The notes: generated by a model from the sequence alone, not told the origin. 64,000 nt of DNA from Actinoallomurus spadix (GCF_024055725.1 NZ_JAMXMX010000013.1:170604-234603), one strand, 5' to 3'. Positions 21,201 to 29,230 are shown, counted from the stretch's first letter. Numbers and translations: made by a program.

Positions 21201-21531
21201 CCGGGAACTGCTCGAAGAGGTCGACCTCGTCATCGGCGCCGACCCGCCGCACGTCTGGCGCCAGCGAGTCGTGGCGGCCGACCACGCGCCCGGCTACGAC
21301 GGTGTGGTGAACGACTACTTCGTCGTCCGCACCCAGCGGTTCCGTCCGCGCGGAACGCTGTCCGACGTCGAACTCGCCGATGAGAACATCAGCAGGTTCC
21401 GGTGGTGGTCGCCCCAGGAGATCGCCGCGTACGGCGGTCCCGACCTGTTCTCGCCTCGCGACCTCGCCACCCCGCTGGTGGCCTTGATCGATCACGGCGT
21501 TCCGGCGCACGTGGTCGAGCTCGGCCTGTGA
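18232..21531 (+). CDS. ppc: PEP carboxylase reading in frame into a NUDIX gene
   Basis: The frame is open for 1,099 codons from GTG 18232. Residues 1 to about 860 are phosphoenolpyruvate carboxylase, the anaplerotic enzyme making oxaloacetate: LTAHPTEARRRAV holds the catalytic His, WIGGDRDGNPFVT the active-site loop, and MFHGRGGALGRGGGPANRA the PEP/bicarbonate loop. PEPCs normally end in a short (Q/R)NTG-type signature that reaches the active site. Here the sequence diverges after LLLLAAAGVAV and no stop appears. A run of about 70 Arg/Ser-rich codons (20830-21036) then leads in frame into a NUDIX domain. Either this is a true fusion, or the ppc stop was lost by mutation or sequence error and the NUDIX gene is also expressed from its own start at 21037. 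The other two frames do not restore a normal PEPC end. Confidence 0.78.
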   Translation: MSTRNSARQEMPEPLRRDVRLLGSLLGNVLVEYGGQSLLDDVEALRHAVFAARRGETSVDDVAAIVGGWAIDRAELVARAFTVYFHLTNLAEEHQRIRTLRERDTGETPQRESVAAAVAEIGEDRVRELLEDLELRPVLTAHPTEARRRAVVTAILRISKLLTDLDDPRAGSGEREETTRRLVEQIDLLWRTSQLRRTKPDPLDEVRTAMAMFDETIFRVVPVIYRSLDAALAPGTGERPPLAKPFLHYGSWIGGDRDGNPFVTAQITREAIGVQADHVLRALTNACTRIGRTLTVHETTTPPSEALRGALAAARAAQPELFAEIAKRSPGEPHRVFLLHAAERINATRLRHADLAYRGPADLLADLRVVQESLVEAGARRQAYGELQHLIWQVETFGFHLAELEVRQHSAVHEKALAEVRAGGPLSEQTEEVLDTLRVVAWVQERFGVDACRRYVISFTRTADDVAAVYELAEAAAIGGRAPVLDVVPLFETGEDLDRSPAVLDGMLRLAPVRRRLEETGRRLEVMLGYSDSAKQLGPTTATLKLYDTQAALAAWADEHDVRLTMFHGRGGALGRGGGPANRAVLAQAPGSVAGRFKVTEQGEVIFARYGHAEIAQRHVEQVANAVLLSSTEAVQEHAVAAAERFRPLADKISVAAERTFRSLVETPGFPEWFAHVSPLNELGNLRLGSRPSRRKATTSLDDLRAIPWVFSWTQTRVNLPGWYGLGSGLAAAEDLDALREAYRSWPLFAALLDNAEMSLAKTDRAIAERYLALGDRPELTETVLAEYDRTSSLVLEVTGHTRLLENRRVLSRAVELRNPYVDALSHLQLRALKELRAGIDDDAERERIEDLLLLAAAGVAVSEGRFPARRPASSSRWSLRRRGGRASSRSRVSSRQRRRQGSVPRVRGRRQDRGGRPASIGAGSHRPARGYASRMSSLRLRHSARAIVLDEDDRILLCRFTPPQPAGTVVWAAPGGGVERGESALAALRRELLEEVDLVIGADPPHVWRQRVVAADHAPGYDGVVNDYFVVRTQRFRPRGTLSDVELADENISRFRWWSPQEIAAYGGPDLFSPRDLATPLVALIDHGVPAHVVELGL
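20915..20934 (-). repeat. intergenic repeat core, copy 2
   Basis: CCCGTCAACGCCGACGGCAG matches the core of copy 1 (4399-4416) and 18 of 19 bases at 45753-45771. It lies in the Arg/Ser-rich linker between the PEPC and NUDIX parts, which suggests that this linker is really non-coding DNA that happens to lack stops. ACTTCGCCGCCG upstream (about 20864) also resembles the element at 47993. Confidence 0.45.
21037..21531 (+). CDS. NUDIX hydrolase domain protein
   Basis: If started at ATG 21037 the protein has 164 residues. The Nudix box reads GGVERGESALAALRRELLEE, matching G-x5-E-x7-R-E-x2-E-E; the usual final Gly is replaced by Asp. TACGCT lies six bases upstream of the ATG, the spacing of a leaderless actinobacterial promoter, which supports separate expression even though the frame is continuous with ppc. 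NUDIX enzymes hydrolyse nucleoside diphosphates linked to another group; the substrate cannot be predicted here. Confidence 0.8.
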   Translation: MSSLRLRHSARAIVLDEDDRILLCRFTPPQPAGTVVWAAPGGGVERGESALAALRRELLEEVDLVIGADPPHVWRQRVVAADHAPGYDGVVNDYFVVRTQRFRPRGTLSDVELADENISRFRWWSPQEIAAYGGPDLFSPRDLATPLVALIDHGVPAHVVELGL

Positions 21532-21631
21532 GCGGCGTCCCGGCGACGTGTGCCGGACGGCGCCCGGCTCGGAGATCATGCGAGCCGTGTCGGGTAGATT
21601 CGGATGATTCTCGTCGATCTGACGGTTAGGG

Positions 21632-22099
21632 ATGGGCATGGGCATCAGGCTGGCCGAAGCCGTCGACCAGGACGCGGTAGAGGCGATCGTCAAGGCTGCG
21701 TACGACCCGTGGATCCCGGTGATCGGCGTGGCACCCCTGCCGCTCGTCGCCGACTACGCGGAGCTGATCTCTCGCGGGTACGTGTACGTCCTCGAGTACG
21801 ACCAGGTGGACGCGTTGATCGTCCTCGTTCCCGAGGACGAGACGCTGCTCGTGGAGAATGTCGCGGTGCGTCCCGACCGCCAGGGGCGGGGGCTGGGGCA
21901 CCGGCTTCTGGCCTTCGCCGAGTTCCGTGCCCGGTCGCTCGGGCTGTCCGCGGTGCGGCTGTACACGAACGAGAAGATGACCTCCAACATCGGCCTGTAC
22001 GAGTCCCTCGGTTACCGCGAGACGGGCCGGGAGGGCATCGACGGCCGGCACGCCGTCCACCTGCGCAAGGACCTGCTCCCCGAACCCGACCGCGTCTGA
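21632..22099 (+). CDS. GNAT-family N-acetyltransferase
   Basis: The protein has 155 residues and starts at ATG 21632 or the ATG six bases later. VENVAVRPDRQGRGLGHRLL is the acetyl-CoA pyrophosphate-binding motif A of GNAT enzymes, and TSNIGLYESLGYRETGR is motif B. It is likely a small-molecule or protein acetyltransferase of unknown substrate. It stands alone, converging with the cyd operon. Confidence 0.88.
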   Translation: MGMGIRLAEAVDQDAVEAIVKAAYDPWIPVIGVAPLPLVADYAELISRGYVYVLEYDQVDALIVLVPEDETLLVENVAVRPDRQGRGLGHRLLAFAEFRARSLGLSAVRLYTNEKMTSNIGLYESLGYRETGREGIDGRHAVHLRKDLLPEPDRV

Positions 22100-22104
22100 C
22101 CTGG

Positions 22105-22120
22105 CGGGCGCTTCCGCCCG
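22105..22120. terminator. hairpin between convergent GNAT and cydC genes
   Basis: CGGGCG-CTTC-CGCCCG forms a perfect 6-bp stem with a CTTC tetraloop, placed between the two stop codons. There is no T-run, as is usual for actinobacterial terminators. Confidence 0.45.
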
Positions 22121-22150
22121 GCGCCCGGCGGAACGTACGCGCCCGGCCGG

Positions 22151-23920
22151 TCAGCGGGGGGCGTGGTCGTGGCGGCGTTCGCGGTCCCACATCGCGCGGT
22201 ACGGGCCCGGGCGGGCCAGCAGCTCCGCGTGGGCACCGCGCTGCACCACCCGGCCGGCGTCGAGGACAACGATCTCGTCAACGGCGTCCAGCCCGGCCAG
22301 GCGGTGCGTGACGAGCAGGGTGGTACGGCCCTCGGTGGCCGCCAGCAGGTCGGCGGTGAGCTCGTCGGCGGTCGCGACGTCGAGGTGCTCGGCGGGCTCG
22401 TCGAGGAGCAGCACGGGAAAGTCGGCCAGCAGCGCGCGGGCGAGCGCGATGCGCTGGCGCTGCCCGCCGGAGACCTGGGCGCCCTCCTCGCCGACGCGGG
22501 TGTCCAGCCCGCGCGGCAGCGTCTCCACCCAGTCCAGCAGCCGGGCCCGGCGCAGCGCGTCGCGGATCTCCTCGTCGGTGGCGGAGCGCCGGGCGAGCCG
22601 GATGTTCTCCCCGATCGTCGTGTCGAACAGGTGCGCGTCCTGGCCGCACAGCCCGACCACGCGGCGTACGTCGTCACCGGCCAGGTCGCTCAGGTCCACG
22701 CCGTTCAGCGTCGCCAGGCCCGACTCGTAGTCGAGGAGGCGCAGCAGCACGGTGGTCAGCGTGGTCTTGCCCGATCCGCTCGGCCCGACGACGGCGCACC
22801 GCCGGCCCGGCGGCAAATCCAAGGAGACGCCGTCGAGCGCGTACGGGCCGCCGGGCGTCCACCGGGCGCGCAGGTCCGTGGCCCGCAGGGTGCACGGCGG
22901 CTCGGGCAGCGGGACCGGCGCGGCGGGGTCGCGCACCGGCTCCTCGCGGTCGAGCACGGCGAACACGCGGGCGGCCGACCGGCGGACCCGCTGCAACTGC
23001 TGCGCCGCGAGCGGCAGGCCCGCCACCACCTCGAACGCCGCGAGGGGGAGCAGGACGATCACGGCGAGCAGCGTTCCGTCGAGGTGGCCGGACCGCACGG
23101 CCGGGATGCCGACGGCGAGGGCGCCCCACACGGCGAGCCCGCCGGCCAGCGCCGTGACGGCCGCGCCGGCGCCCGCCGTCGCGGCGGACCGGGCCGACGC
23201 CCGGGTGAGCCCGTCGTCGAGGCGCGCGGCCGTGGCGAGCCGGTCGGTGGCGGCGCCGTAGGCGACGAGCTCCGGCACCCCCTGGAGGACGTCGACCACG
23301 TGCGCGGTCAGCTCGCCGCGCAGATCGGCGGTCCGGTGCTCCGCACGCCGCGACGCGGCGGCCGACAGCCACGGGGCGACGACTCCGGCCAGCAGCAGGC
23401 CGGCGAGCAGGAGGACGCCCGCGGACGGCAGCAGGCTCCACGCGAGCGCCACCGACGCCCCGCCGACGAGGACGGCGGCCGCGGCGGGCAGCAGCACACG
23501 CAGGTAGAGGTCCTGGACGGCGTCGACGTCGGCGACGAGCCGGCCGAGCAGGTCGCCGCCGCGCGCCTCCGGCAGCCCGGCCGGGACGAGCCGCTCCAGC
23601 CGCTCGTACACCCGGGCCCGCAGGTCGGCGAGGACCCGGAACGTCGCGTCGTGCCCGATCAGCCGTTCGGCGTACCGGAAGACGCCCCGCCCGATCCCGA
23701 ACGCCCGCACCGCCACGATCGCGACCATCAGCACCAGCACCGGCGGGTGCTGCGCGGCCCGCGAGATCAGCCAGGCGGAGGTCGCCATCAGCCCGACGCC
23801 GCTGCCCAGCGCCAGCGCGCCGCACAGCGCCGCCAGCGTCAGCCTGCCGCCCGCGGGGCGTGCCGCGGCGAGCAGCCGCAGCACCGGCCCATGCTCCGGA
23901 CCGATCCTCATGACGGTCAC
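22151..23920 (-). CDS. cydC: thiol reductant ABC exporter CydC
   Basis: The protein has 589 residues from GTG 23920, which overlaps the cydD stop and has GGAGG seven bases upstream; an ATG nine bases inside is the alternative. Six membrane helices make up the N-terminal half. The nucleotide-binding domain has GPSGSGKTT (Walker A), VSGGQRQRIALARAL (signature) and VLLLDEPAEHLD (Walker B). CydC and CydD form a heterodimer that exports thiol reductants (glutathione or cysteine in enterobacteria) and is needed to assemble cytochrome bd. Last gene of the cydABDC operon. Confidence 0.9.
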   Translation of the reverse strand: MTVMRIGPEHGPVLRLLAAARPAGGRLTLAALCGALALGSGVGLMATSAWLISRAAQHPPVLVLMVAIVAVRAFGIGRGVFRYAERLIGHDATFRVLADLRARVYERLERLVPAGLPEARGGDLLGRLVADVDAVQDLYLRVLLPAAAAVLVGGASVALAWSLLPSAGVLLLAGLLLAGVVAPWLSAAASRRAEHRTADLRGELTAHVVDVLQGVPELVAYGAATDRLATAARLDDGLTRASARSAATAGAGAAVTALAGGLAVWGALAVGIPAVRSGHLDGTLLAVIVLLPLAAFEVVAGLPLAAQQLQRVRRSAARVFAVLDREEPVRDPAAPVPLPEPPCTLRATDLRARWTPGGPYALDGVSLDLPPGRRCAVVGPSGSGKTTLTTVLLRLLDYESGLATLNGVDLSDLAGDDVRRVVGLCGQDAHLFDTTIGENIRLARRSATDEEIRDALRRARLLDWVETLPRGLDTRVGEEGAQVSGGQRQRIALARALLADFPVLLLDEPAEHLDVATADELTADLLAATEGRTTLLVTHRLAGLDAVDEIVVLDAGRVVQRGAHAELLARPGPYRAMWDRERRHDHAPR

Positions 23921-25575
23921 GCGGCCACCTCCAGTGGCGCTCCGACGCGGACGACCCGGTCGGCCAGGTCGGCGAGCGCCGGGCGGTGGGCGACGAGGAC
24001 GACCGTGCGCCCGGCCGCCAGGCGCCGGACGGCCTCGATCACCGCGGCCTCGCTCTCGGCGTCCAGGCCGGACGTCGGCTCGTCGAGCAGCAGGATCGGC
24101 GCGTCGCGCAGGAACGCCCGCGCGAGGGCGATCCGCTGCCGCTGCCCGGCGGACAGGCCGGTCCCGCGCTCGCCGAGCGGGGTGGCGAACCCCTCCGGCA
24201 GCGCGTCGACGAACTCTTCGGCGCGGGCGTCGCGCGCCGCGCGCCGTACCTCCTCGTCGGAGGCGCCGGGGCGGCCCAGCCGGATGTTGTCGGCGACCGT
24301 GCCGGCGAACAGGTACGGCCGCTGGGGGACCCAGGCGATCCGTTCCCGCCAGGCGTCCGGGGCGAGGTCGGCCAGGTCGGTCCCGCCGAGGAGGACCCGT
24401 CCGGCGTCCGGGCGGACGAAGCCGAGGAGCACGGCGAGCAGCGTCGACTTGCCGGAGCCGCTGGGCCCGGTCAGCGCGACGGTCTCGCCGGGCCGTACGA
24501 CGAGGGAGAAGCCGTCGAGGGCGGGCTCGTCCCGGCCCTCGTACGCGACGGTGACCTCCTCCAGGCGGAGCGGCGCGGACGCCGGGTCGGGGACGTCGGT
24601 ACGGGTGCCGTGGCGGGGGAGCGGCGTCTCGAGCACCTCGAAGATCCGCTGGGAGGCGGTGAGCCCCTCGACGCTGGCGTGGTACTGCGCGCCGACCTGG
24701 CGCAGCGGCAGGTACGCCTCCGGCGCGAGGATGAGGACGAGCAGCGCGGTCCGCAGGCCGACCTCCCCGTTGACGAGGCGCAGGCCGATCGAGACGGCGA
24801 CGAGCGCGACGGAGATCGTCGAGAGCATCTCCAGGACCAGCGCGGACAGGAACGCCACCCGCAGGCTCGCCATCGTCTCCGTGCGGTACCGGCCGGTGAC
24901 CTCGCGGATCGCCCGCGCCTGCGCCTTCGCCCGGCCGAACACCTTCAGGGTCGGCAGGCCCGCGACGACGTCGAGGAAGTGCCCGGACAGCACGGACAGC
25001 GTGCGCCACTGGCGGTCCATCCTCCGCTGGGCGGCCAGCCCCACGAGGATCGCGAAGATCGGGATGAGCGGGAGCGTCAGCGCGATGGTCAGCGCGGACG
25101 GCCAGTCGCCGAACAGGATCCGCGCGCCCACCGCCGCCGGGACGAGCACGCCGAGCACGAGCTGCGGGAGGTAGCGGGAGAAGTAGGCGTCCAGCGCGTC
25201 GATCCCGCGGGTGGCGAGGGTGGCGAGCTCGCCGCTGCGCTCGCCGGACAGCCACCGCGGGCCGAGGCCCACCGCCCGTTCGAGCAGCAGCCCGCGCAGC
25301 CGCGACTTCACCGCGGCGGACGTGCGGTGCGCGGCGACCTCCTGCAGCCAGGCGACGAGCGCCCGGCCGGCGACGACGGCGAGGAGGAGCAGCAGCGGCG
25401 TGCGGGAGGCGGCGAGCGAGGCACCGCCGACGAACGCGTGGGCGATCAGGCCCGCGAGCAGCGCCGCCTGGGCGATGACCAGGCCGGCGGTGGCCGCGCC
25501 GAGAACCACCGACAGGGCCAGGTACGCCCGGGTTGTGCGGGCGTACCTCAGCAGCCGGGGGTCGAAGGGCCTCAT
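23917..25575 (-). CDS. cydD: thiol reductant ABC exporter CydD
   Basis: The protein has 552 residues from ATG 25575, overlapping the cydB stop (ATGA). It has a six-helix membrane domain followed by an ABC domain with GPSGSGKSTLLAVLLG, LSAGQRQRIALARAF and ILLLDEPTSGLDAESE. It is the partner of CydC. Gene order cydA-cydB-cydD-cydC with overlapping ends indicates a single transcript read from the cydA promoter. Confidence 0.9.
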   Translation of the reverse strand: MRPFDPRLLRYARTTRAYLALSVVLGAATAGLVIAQAALLAGLIAHAFVGGASLAASRTPLLLLLAVVAGRALVAWLQEVAAHRTSAAVKSRLRGLLLERAVGLGPRWLSGERSGELATLATRGIDALDAYFSRYLPQLVLGVLVPAAVGARILFGDWPSALTIALTLPLIPIFAILVGLAAQRRMDRQWRTLSVLSGHFLDVVAGLPTLKVFGRAKAQARAIREVTGRYRTETMASLRVAFLSALVLEMLSTISVALVAVSIGLRLVNGEVGLRTALLVLILAPEAYLPLRQVGAQYHASVEGLTASQRIFEVLETPLPRHGTRTDVPDPASAPLRLEEVTVAYEGRDEPALDGFSLVVRPGETVALTGPSGSGKSTLLAVLLGFVRPDAGRVLLGGTDLADLAPDAWRERIAWVPQRPYLFAGTVADNIRLGRPGASDEEVRRAARDARAEEFVDALPEGFATPLGERGTGLSAGQRQRIALARAFLRDAPILLLDEPTSGLDAESEAAVIEAVRRLAAGRTVVLVAHRPALADLADRVVRVGAPLEVAA

Positions 25576-26594
25576 CGCGCAGGCTCCGGCTCCCGCGCCG
25601 GCTGCGGGACGTGCGAGGCGTCGATGCGCCGCCGGAACACCCAGTACGTCCAGCCCTGGTAGAGCACGACGAGCGGCGTGAACGCGACCGCCGCGATCGT
25701 CATGATCTTCAGCGTGTACGGGGAGGAGGCGGCGTTGGTCGTGGTGAGGCTGTTCGCGGCGGCGATCGTCGACGGCATGACGTCCGGGAACAGCGCGACG
25801 AAGAGGGTCGCGACCGCGGACACGATGGCCGTGCCCGTGCCGACGAACGCCCAGCCGTCGCGGCCGCGGGCGATCGCGACCGCCGCGCCGGCCAGGCCGG
25901 CGGCGGCGACCGCCACGGTGGCCCAGGTGACCGGCTTGCCGTGCTGCACCTGCGTGATGAGCAGGAACGTCCCGCCCACCGCGATGGCGGCCACCACGGC
26001 GGCCCGCGCGGCGCGGACGGCGCGGGCGCGCACGTCCCCGGCCGTCTTGAGCGCCAGGAAGACCGCGCCGTGCAGCACGAACAGCGTGAGCGTGGTCAGC
26101 CCGCCGAGCAGCGCGTACGGGTTCAGCAGATCGGTGAGGGTGCCGGCGTACTCGTGCCGGGCGTCCAGGGGGACGCCGCGGCTCAGGTTCGCGAAGACCA
26201 CGCCCCACACGAACGCCGGGACGACGCTGCCCCAGAAGATGGCGCGGTCCCAGCGGCGGCGCCAGTGCGGCTCGTCCCGCTTGCCGCGGTACTCCAGCGC
26301 CACGCCGCGCACGATCAGCGCCAGCAGGATCGCCAGCAGCGGCAGGTAGAAGCCGCTGAAGAGGGTGGCGTACCAATCCGGGAACGCGGCGAACGTCCCG
26401 GCTCCGGCGACGATGAACCAGACCTCGTTGCCGTCCCAGACCGGCCCGATGGCGTTCAGCAGGACGCGGCGCTCGGTGTCGTCGCGGCCGAGCACCGGCA
26501 GCAGCGCGCCGACGCCGAAGTCGAAGCCCTCCAGGAGGAAGTAGCCGGTCCACAGGAAGGCGATGGCGACGAACCAGACGGTCGTGGCCTCCAT
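25572..26594 (-). CDS. cydB: cytochrome bd ubiquinol/menaquinol oxidase subunit II
   Basis: The protein has 340 residues and eight or nine membrane helices. It begins with the conserved CydB stretch WFVAIAFLWTGYFLLEGFDF and has GPVWDGNEVWFIVAGAGTF, both typical of the family. With CydA it forms the high-affinity bd oxidase that reduces oxygen with menaquinol in the membrane, important at low oxygen or when the bc1-aa3 branch is inhibited. There are 22 bases between cydA and cydB. Confidence 0.95.
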   Translation of the reverse strand: MEATTVWFVAIAFLWTGYFLLEGFDFGVGALLPVLGRDDTERRVLLNAIGPVWDGNEVWFIVAGAGTFAAFPDWYATLFSGFYLPLLAILLALIVRGVALEYRGKRDEPHWRRRWDRAIFWGSVVPAFVWGVVFANLSRGVPLDARHEYAGTLTDLLNPYALLGGLTTLTLFVLHGAVFLALKTAGDVRARAVRAARAAVVAAIAVGGTFLLITQVQHGKPVTWATVAVAAAGLAGAAVAIARGRDGWAFVGTGTAIVSAVATLFVALFPDVMPSTIAAANSLTTTNAASSPYTLKIMTIAAVAFTPLVVLYQGWTYWVFRRRIDASHVPQPAREPEPAR

Positions 26595-26616
26595 GGCACA
26601 ACCCCTTGTCAGTTGG

Positions 26617-28026
26617 TCAGTAGGCGAGGGTGAGCGACGGTTCGGCGGCGGAGCCGCCGTCGGACGGGGGCGGCGCGACGTCCTCCTCGGAGGGCGGACC
26701 GGCCTTGACGTACCGCGCCATCAACCCGGTCTCGATGACGATCAGTACGGCGTACAGCGCGGTCAGCGCGAGGACGGAGATGAGCATCGACGTGGCCGAG
26801 ACGCCGGGTGAGACGCTCGCGGAGGTCTTCAGGACGCCGTAGACCGACCAGGGCTGGCGGCCCATCTCGGTGAAGATCCACCCCGCGGAGTTGCCGACGA
26901 ACGGCAGGACGAGCGACAGCACGCCGGCGCGCCACACCCACCGGTTGCGCGGCAGCCGCCCGCGGCGCATGAGCCACAGGCCGAGCAGGGCGAGGAACGC
27001 GGTGAGGAACCCGACGCCGGCCATGATCCGGAAGTTCCAGTAGGTCACCGGGACGACCGGCCGGTAGTCGCCCGCGCCGTACCGGGCCTGCTCGGCGGCC
27101 TGCACGTCGTTGATGCCGTCGACCTTGCCGTCGAAGCGGCCGGTGGCGAGGAACGACAGGACCCGCGGCACCTTGACGCTGAAGACCTCCTTGCGGCCGT
27201 CGAGCGTGCCGACGGTGACCAGGGAGAACGACGCGGGCTTCTCCGTCTGGTACAGCGCCTCCGCGGCGGCCATCTTCATCGGCTGCTGCCTCGTCATGAC
27301 CTTGCCCTGCAGGTCGCCGGTGACGGCGACGCCGAGCGATGCGATCAGCGTGACGGCCAGGGCGATCTTCAACGAGGGCCGGAACACCTCGACGTGCCGG
27401 CGCCGGGCCAGGTGCCACGCGCTGATGCCGACCATGAACAGGCCCGCCGTGACGAACGCCGCGGTGATCGTGTGCGGGAAGGCGACGAGCATCGTCGAGT
27501 TGGTCAGCACGGCCCAGAAGTCGGTCAGCCGGGCCCGTCCCGTCGCCGGGTCGAGGTGGTAGCCGACCGGGTGCTGCATCCAGGAGTTGGCGGCGAGGAT
27601 GAAGTACGCCGACAGGAGCGTTCCTACAGAGACGATCCAGATGCAGGCCAGGTGGATCTTCTTCGGCAGCCTGTCCCAGCCGAAGATCCACAGGCCGAGG
27701 AAGGTCGACTCGAGGAAGAAGGCGAGCAGTCCCTCCAGGGCCAGCGGCGCGCCGAACACGTCGCCGACGAACCGGGAGTAGGCGCTCCAGTTCATCCCGA
27801 ACTGGAACTCCTGCACGATGCCGGTGACGATCCCCATCGCGAAGTTGATCAGGAGGAGCTTCCCCCAGAACTTCGTCGCGCGGAGGTACCCCGTGTTCCC
27901 GGTCCGCACCCACGCCGTCTGCAGGGCCGCGACGAGCGCGGACAGGCCGATGGTCAGGGGTACGAAGAGGAAGTGGTAGACGGTGGTGATCCCGAACTGC
28001 CACCGGGCGATGTCGAGCGGGTTCAT
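26617..28026 (-). CDS. cydA: cytochrome bd oxidase subunit I
   Basis: The protein has 469 residues. His18 (VYHFLFVPL), the His in AFPHTITAAF and the Met in FTEMGRQPW correspond to the heme ligands of E. coli CydA, and GRQPW is the conserved quinol-site neighbourhood. The Q-loop region is short, as in Gram-positive CydA proteins, and the C-terminal tail is acidic and Pro/Ser-rich. GGGAGGG precedes the ATG at 28026. A tandem palindrome sits 22 bases upstream, so repression of the operon is likely. Confidence 0.95.
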   Translation of the reverse strand: MNPLDIARWQFGITTVYHFLFVPLTIGLSALVAALQTAWVRTGNTGYLRATKFWGKLLLINFAMGIVTGIVQEFQFGMNWSAYSRFVGDVFGAPLALEGLLAFFLESTFLGLWIFGWDRLPKKIHLACIWIVSVGTLLSAYFILAANSWMQHPVGYHLDPATGRARLTDFWAVLTNSTMLVAFPHTITAAFVTAGLFMVGISAWHLARRRHVEVFRPSLKIALAVTLIASLGVAVTGDLQGKVMTRQQPMKMAAAEALYQTEKPASFSLVTVGTLDGRKEVFSVKVPRVLSFLATGRFDGKVDGINDVQAAEQARYGAGDYRPVVPVTYWNFRIMAGVGFLTAFLALLGLWLMRRGRLPRNRWVWRAGVLSLVLPFVGNSAGWIFTEMGRQPWSVYGVLKTSASVSPGVSATSMLISVLALTALYAVLIVIETGLMARYVKAGPPSEEDVAPPPSDGGSAAEPSLTLAY

Positions 28027-28047
28027 GCCCGCGCCCTCCCGTTCATC

Positions 28048-28078
28048 TACTACGACTCGTAGTACTACGTCTCGTAGT
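28048..28078. promoter_or_regulatory. tandem palindromic operator upstream of cydABDC
   Basis: Two adjacent 15-bp palindromes, ACTACGACTCGTAGT (28049-28063) and ACTACGTCTCGTAGT (28064-28078), differ by one base. The first extends to a perfect 17-bp dyad. On the minus strand a TAGGAT -10 element (28081-28086) directly precedes them, so a bound repressor would cover the start of transcription. The ACTACG/CGTAGT half-sites resemble operators of BlaI/MecI-type repressors; the family assignment is an inference. Confidence 0.7.
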
Positions 28079-28229
28079 GGATCCTATGGTGTGTCCGCCC
28101 CCCATGCGTCGTTACCTCGATCACAGCGCCGCGTGCGGATAACGGGCGGCACCGTTCCCGGAATACCGTGCGACCGGAGAGCGGGAACAGCGAGAAAGGC
28201 AGCACAACCGAGGACGGGGGGCTGATCTT

Positions 28230-28247
28230 CACCTAAAGTCATAGGTG
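28230..28247 (+). promoter_or_regulatory. CACCTA-TAGGTG hairpin at the NYN gene start
   Basis: A 6-bp inverted repeat with a 6-base loop ends directly at the ATG of the NYN gene. It contains TAAAGT, a possible -10, and its right arm GGTG overlaps the ribosome-binding position. It could be an operator or an RNA hairpin that hides the start. Confidence 0.35.
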
Positions 28248-29228
28248 ATGACTGTTCGCGAGTCCGTGTCTCAACCACCGCCGCTGCCGCGCTACGCGAT
28301 CCTCGTAGACGTGGGGTACCTCTACGCCGCGGCGGGTGACCTCCTGTTCGGCATCTCCTCCCGCCGCTCCTACCGGGTGGACGCCGAGGGCCTCATCAAG
28401 GCCCTGCAGGACCGCGCGAAGACCTGCATGCGCGGCAAGGAGCTGCTGCGCATCTACTGGTTCGACGCCGCTCGCGACCGCGTGCCGACGATCGACCAGC
28501 GGGTCGTCGCGCCGCTGCCCCAGGTGAAGCTCCGCCTCGGCAACCTCAACAAGCACAATCAGCAGAAGGGCGTCGACGCCCAGATCCGCGAGGACCTGGA
28601 GACGCTCGCCCGCCACGGCGCCGTCACCGACGCCATCCTGCTGGCCGGTGACGAGGACATGCTCCCGGCCGTGGAGGCCGCGCAGACCTACGGGGTCCTC
28701 ATCCACCTGTGGGGGGTCGAGCCGCCGTACGGCACGAACCAGGCCGAGCGCCTCATCTGGGAGTCCGACACCGTCGACGTCGTGAACACCGACTTCGTCA
28801 AGCCGTACTTCACCCTCGACACCTCCCGCGAGCCGGCCTCGGAGACGCCCGTCACCCCGCCGATCCCGTCGCCCACCGCGGTCTTCGGCTCCCGGCCGCC
28901 CCGGCCCACTCCGCCGCCGGTCCGCCCGGCGCAGCCGAGCCCGGTAGCCAAGCTCGGCCCCAGCCGCGACCGCGTCGAGGAGATCGGCGAGCACATCGCG
29001 CACAAGTGGATCCTGACCCGGGGCCGGGACAACATCCGCGACCTGCTGCCCGGCCCGATCCTGCCCACGGTCATCGACAAGGAGCTGCTGATCGAGGGCG
29101 AGAAGGAGCTCGGCCACTCGCTGCGCCCCTACAAGGAGGCCCGCGACTGGCTGCGCGAGGGCTTCTGGGCGCGGGTCTACCGCGAGTTCGACTTCGGCGT
29201 CGGCATCTCCGGCAAGGCCCCTCGCTGA
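28248..29228 (+). CDS. NYN-domain (PIN-like) putative RNase
   Basis: The protein has 326 residues from ATG 28248. The N-terminal 180 residues are a NYN/LabA-like domain: YAILVDVGYLY (first Asp), RIYWFDAA, KGVDAQIREDLE (metal-binding Asp) and AILLAGDEDMLPAVEAA. A Pro-rich linker follows (about 195-235), then a C-terminal helical domain (EEIGEHIAHKWILTRG) that may be an OST-HTH/LOTUS-like or other nucleic-acid-binding domain. NYN proteins are predicted metal-dependent RNases. It diverges from cydA. Confidence 0.82.
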   Translation: MTVRESVSQPPPLPRYAILVDVGYLYAAAGDLLFGISSRRSYRVDAEGLIKALQDRAKTCMRGKELLRIYWFDAARDRVPTIDQRVVAPLPQVKLRLGNLNKHNQQKGVDAQIREDLETLARHGAVTDAILLAGDEDMLPAVEAAQTYGVLIHLWGVEPPYGTNQAERLIWESDTVDVVNTDFVKPYFTLDTSREPASETPVTPPIPSPTAVFGSRPPRPTPPPVRPAQPSPVAKLGPSRDRVEEIGEHIAHKWILTRGRDNIRDLLPGPILPTVIDKELLIEGEKELGHSLRPYKEARDWLREGFWARVYREFDFGVGISGKAPR

Positions 29229-29230
29229 CG

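Noticed and set aside
22163..25174. Plus-strand frame of 1,003 codons opposite cydC/cydD
   Set aside because: Antisense to two ABC transporter genes with intact motifs; the product is Arg/Gly/Gln-rich without any domain.
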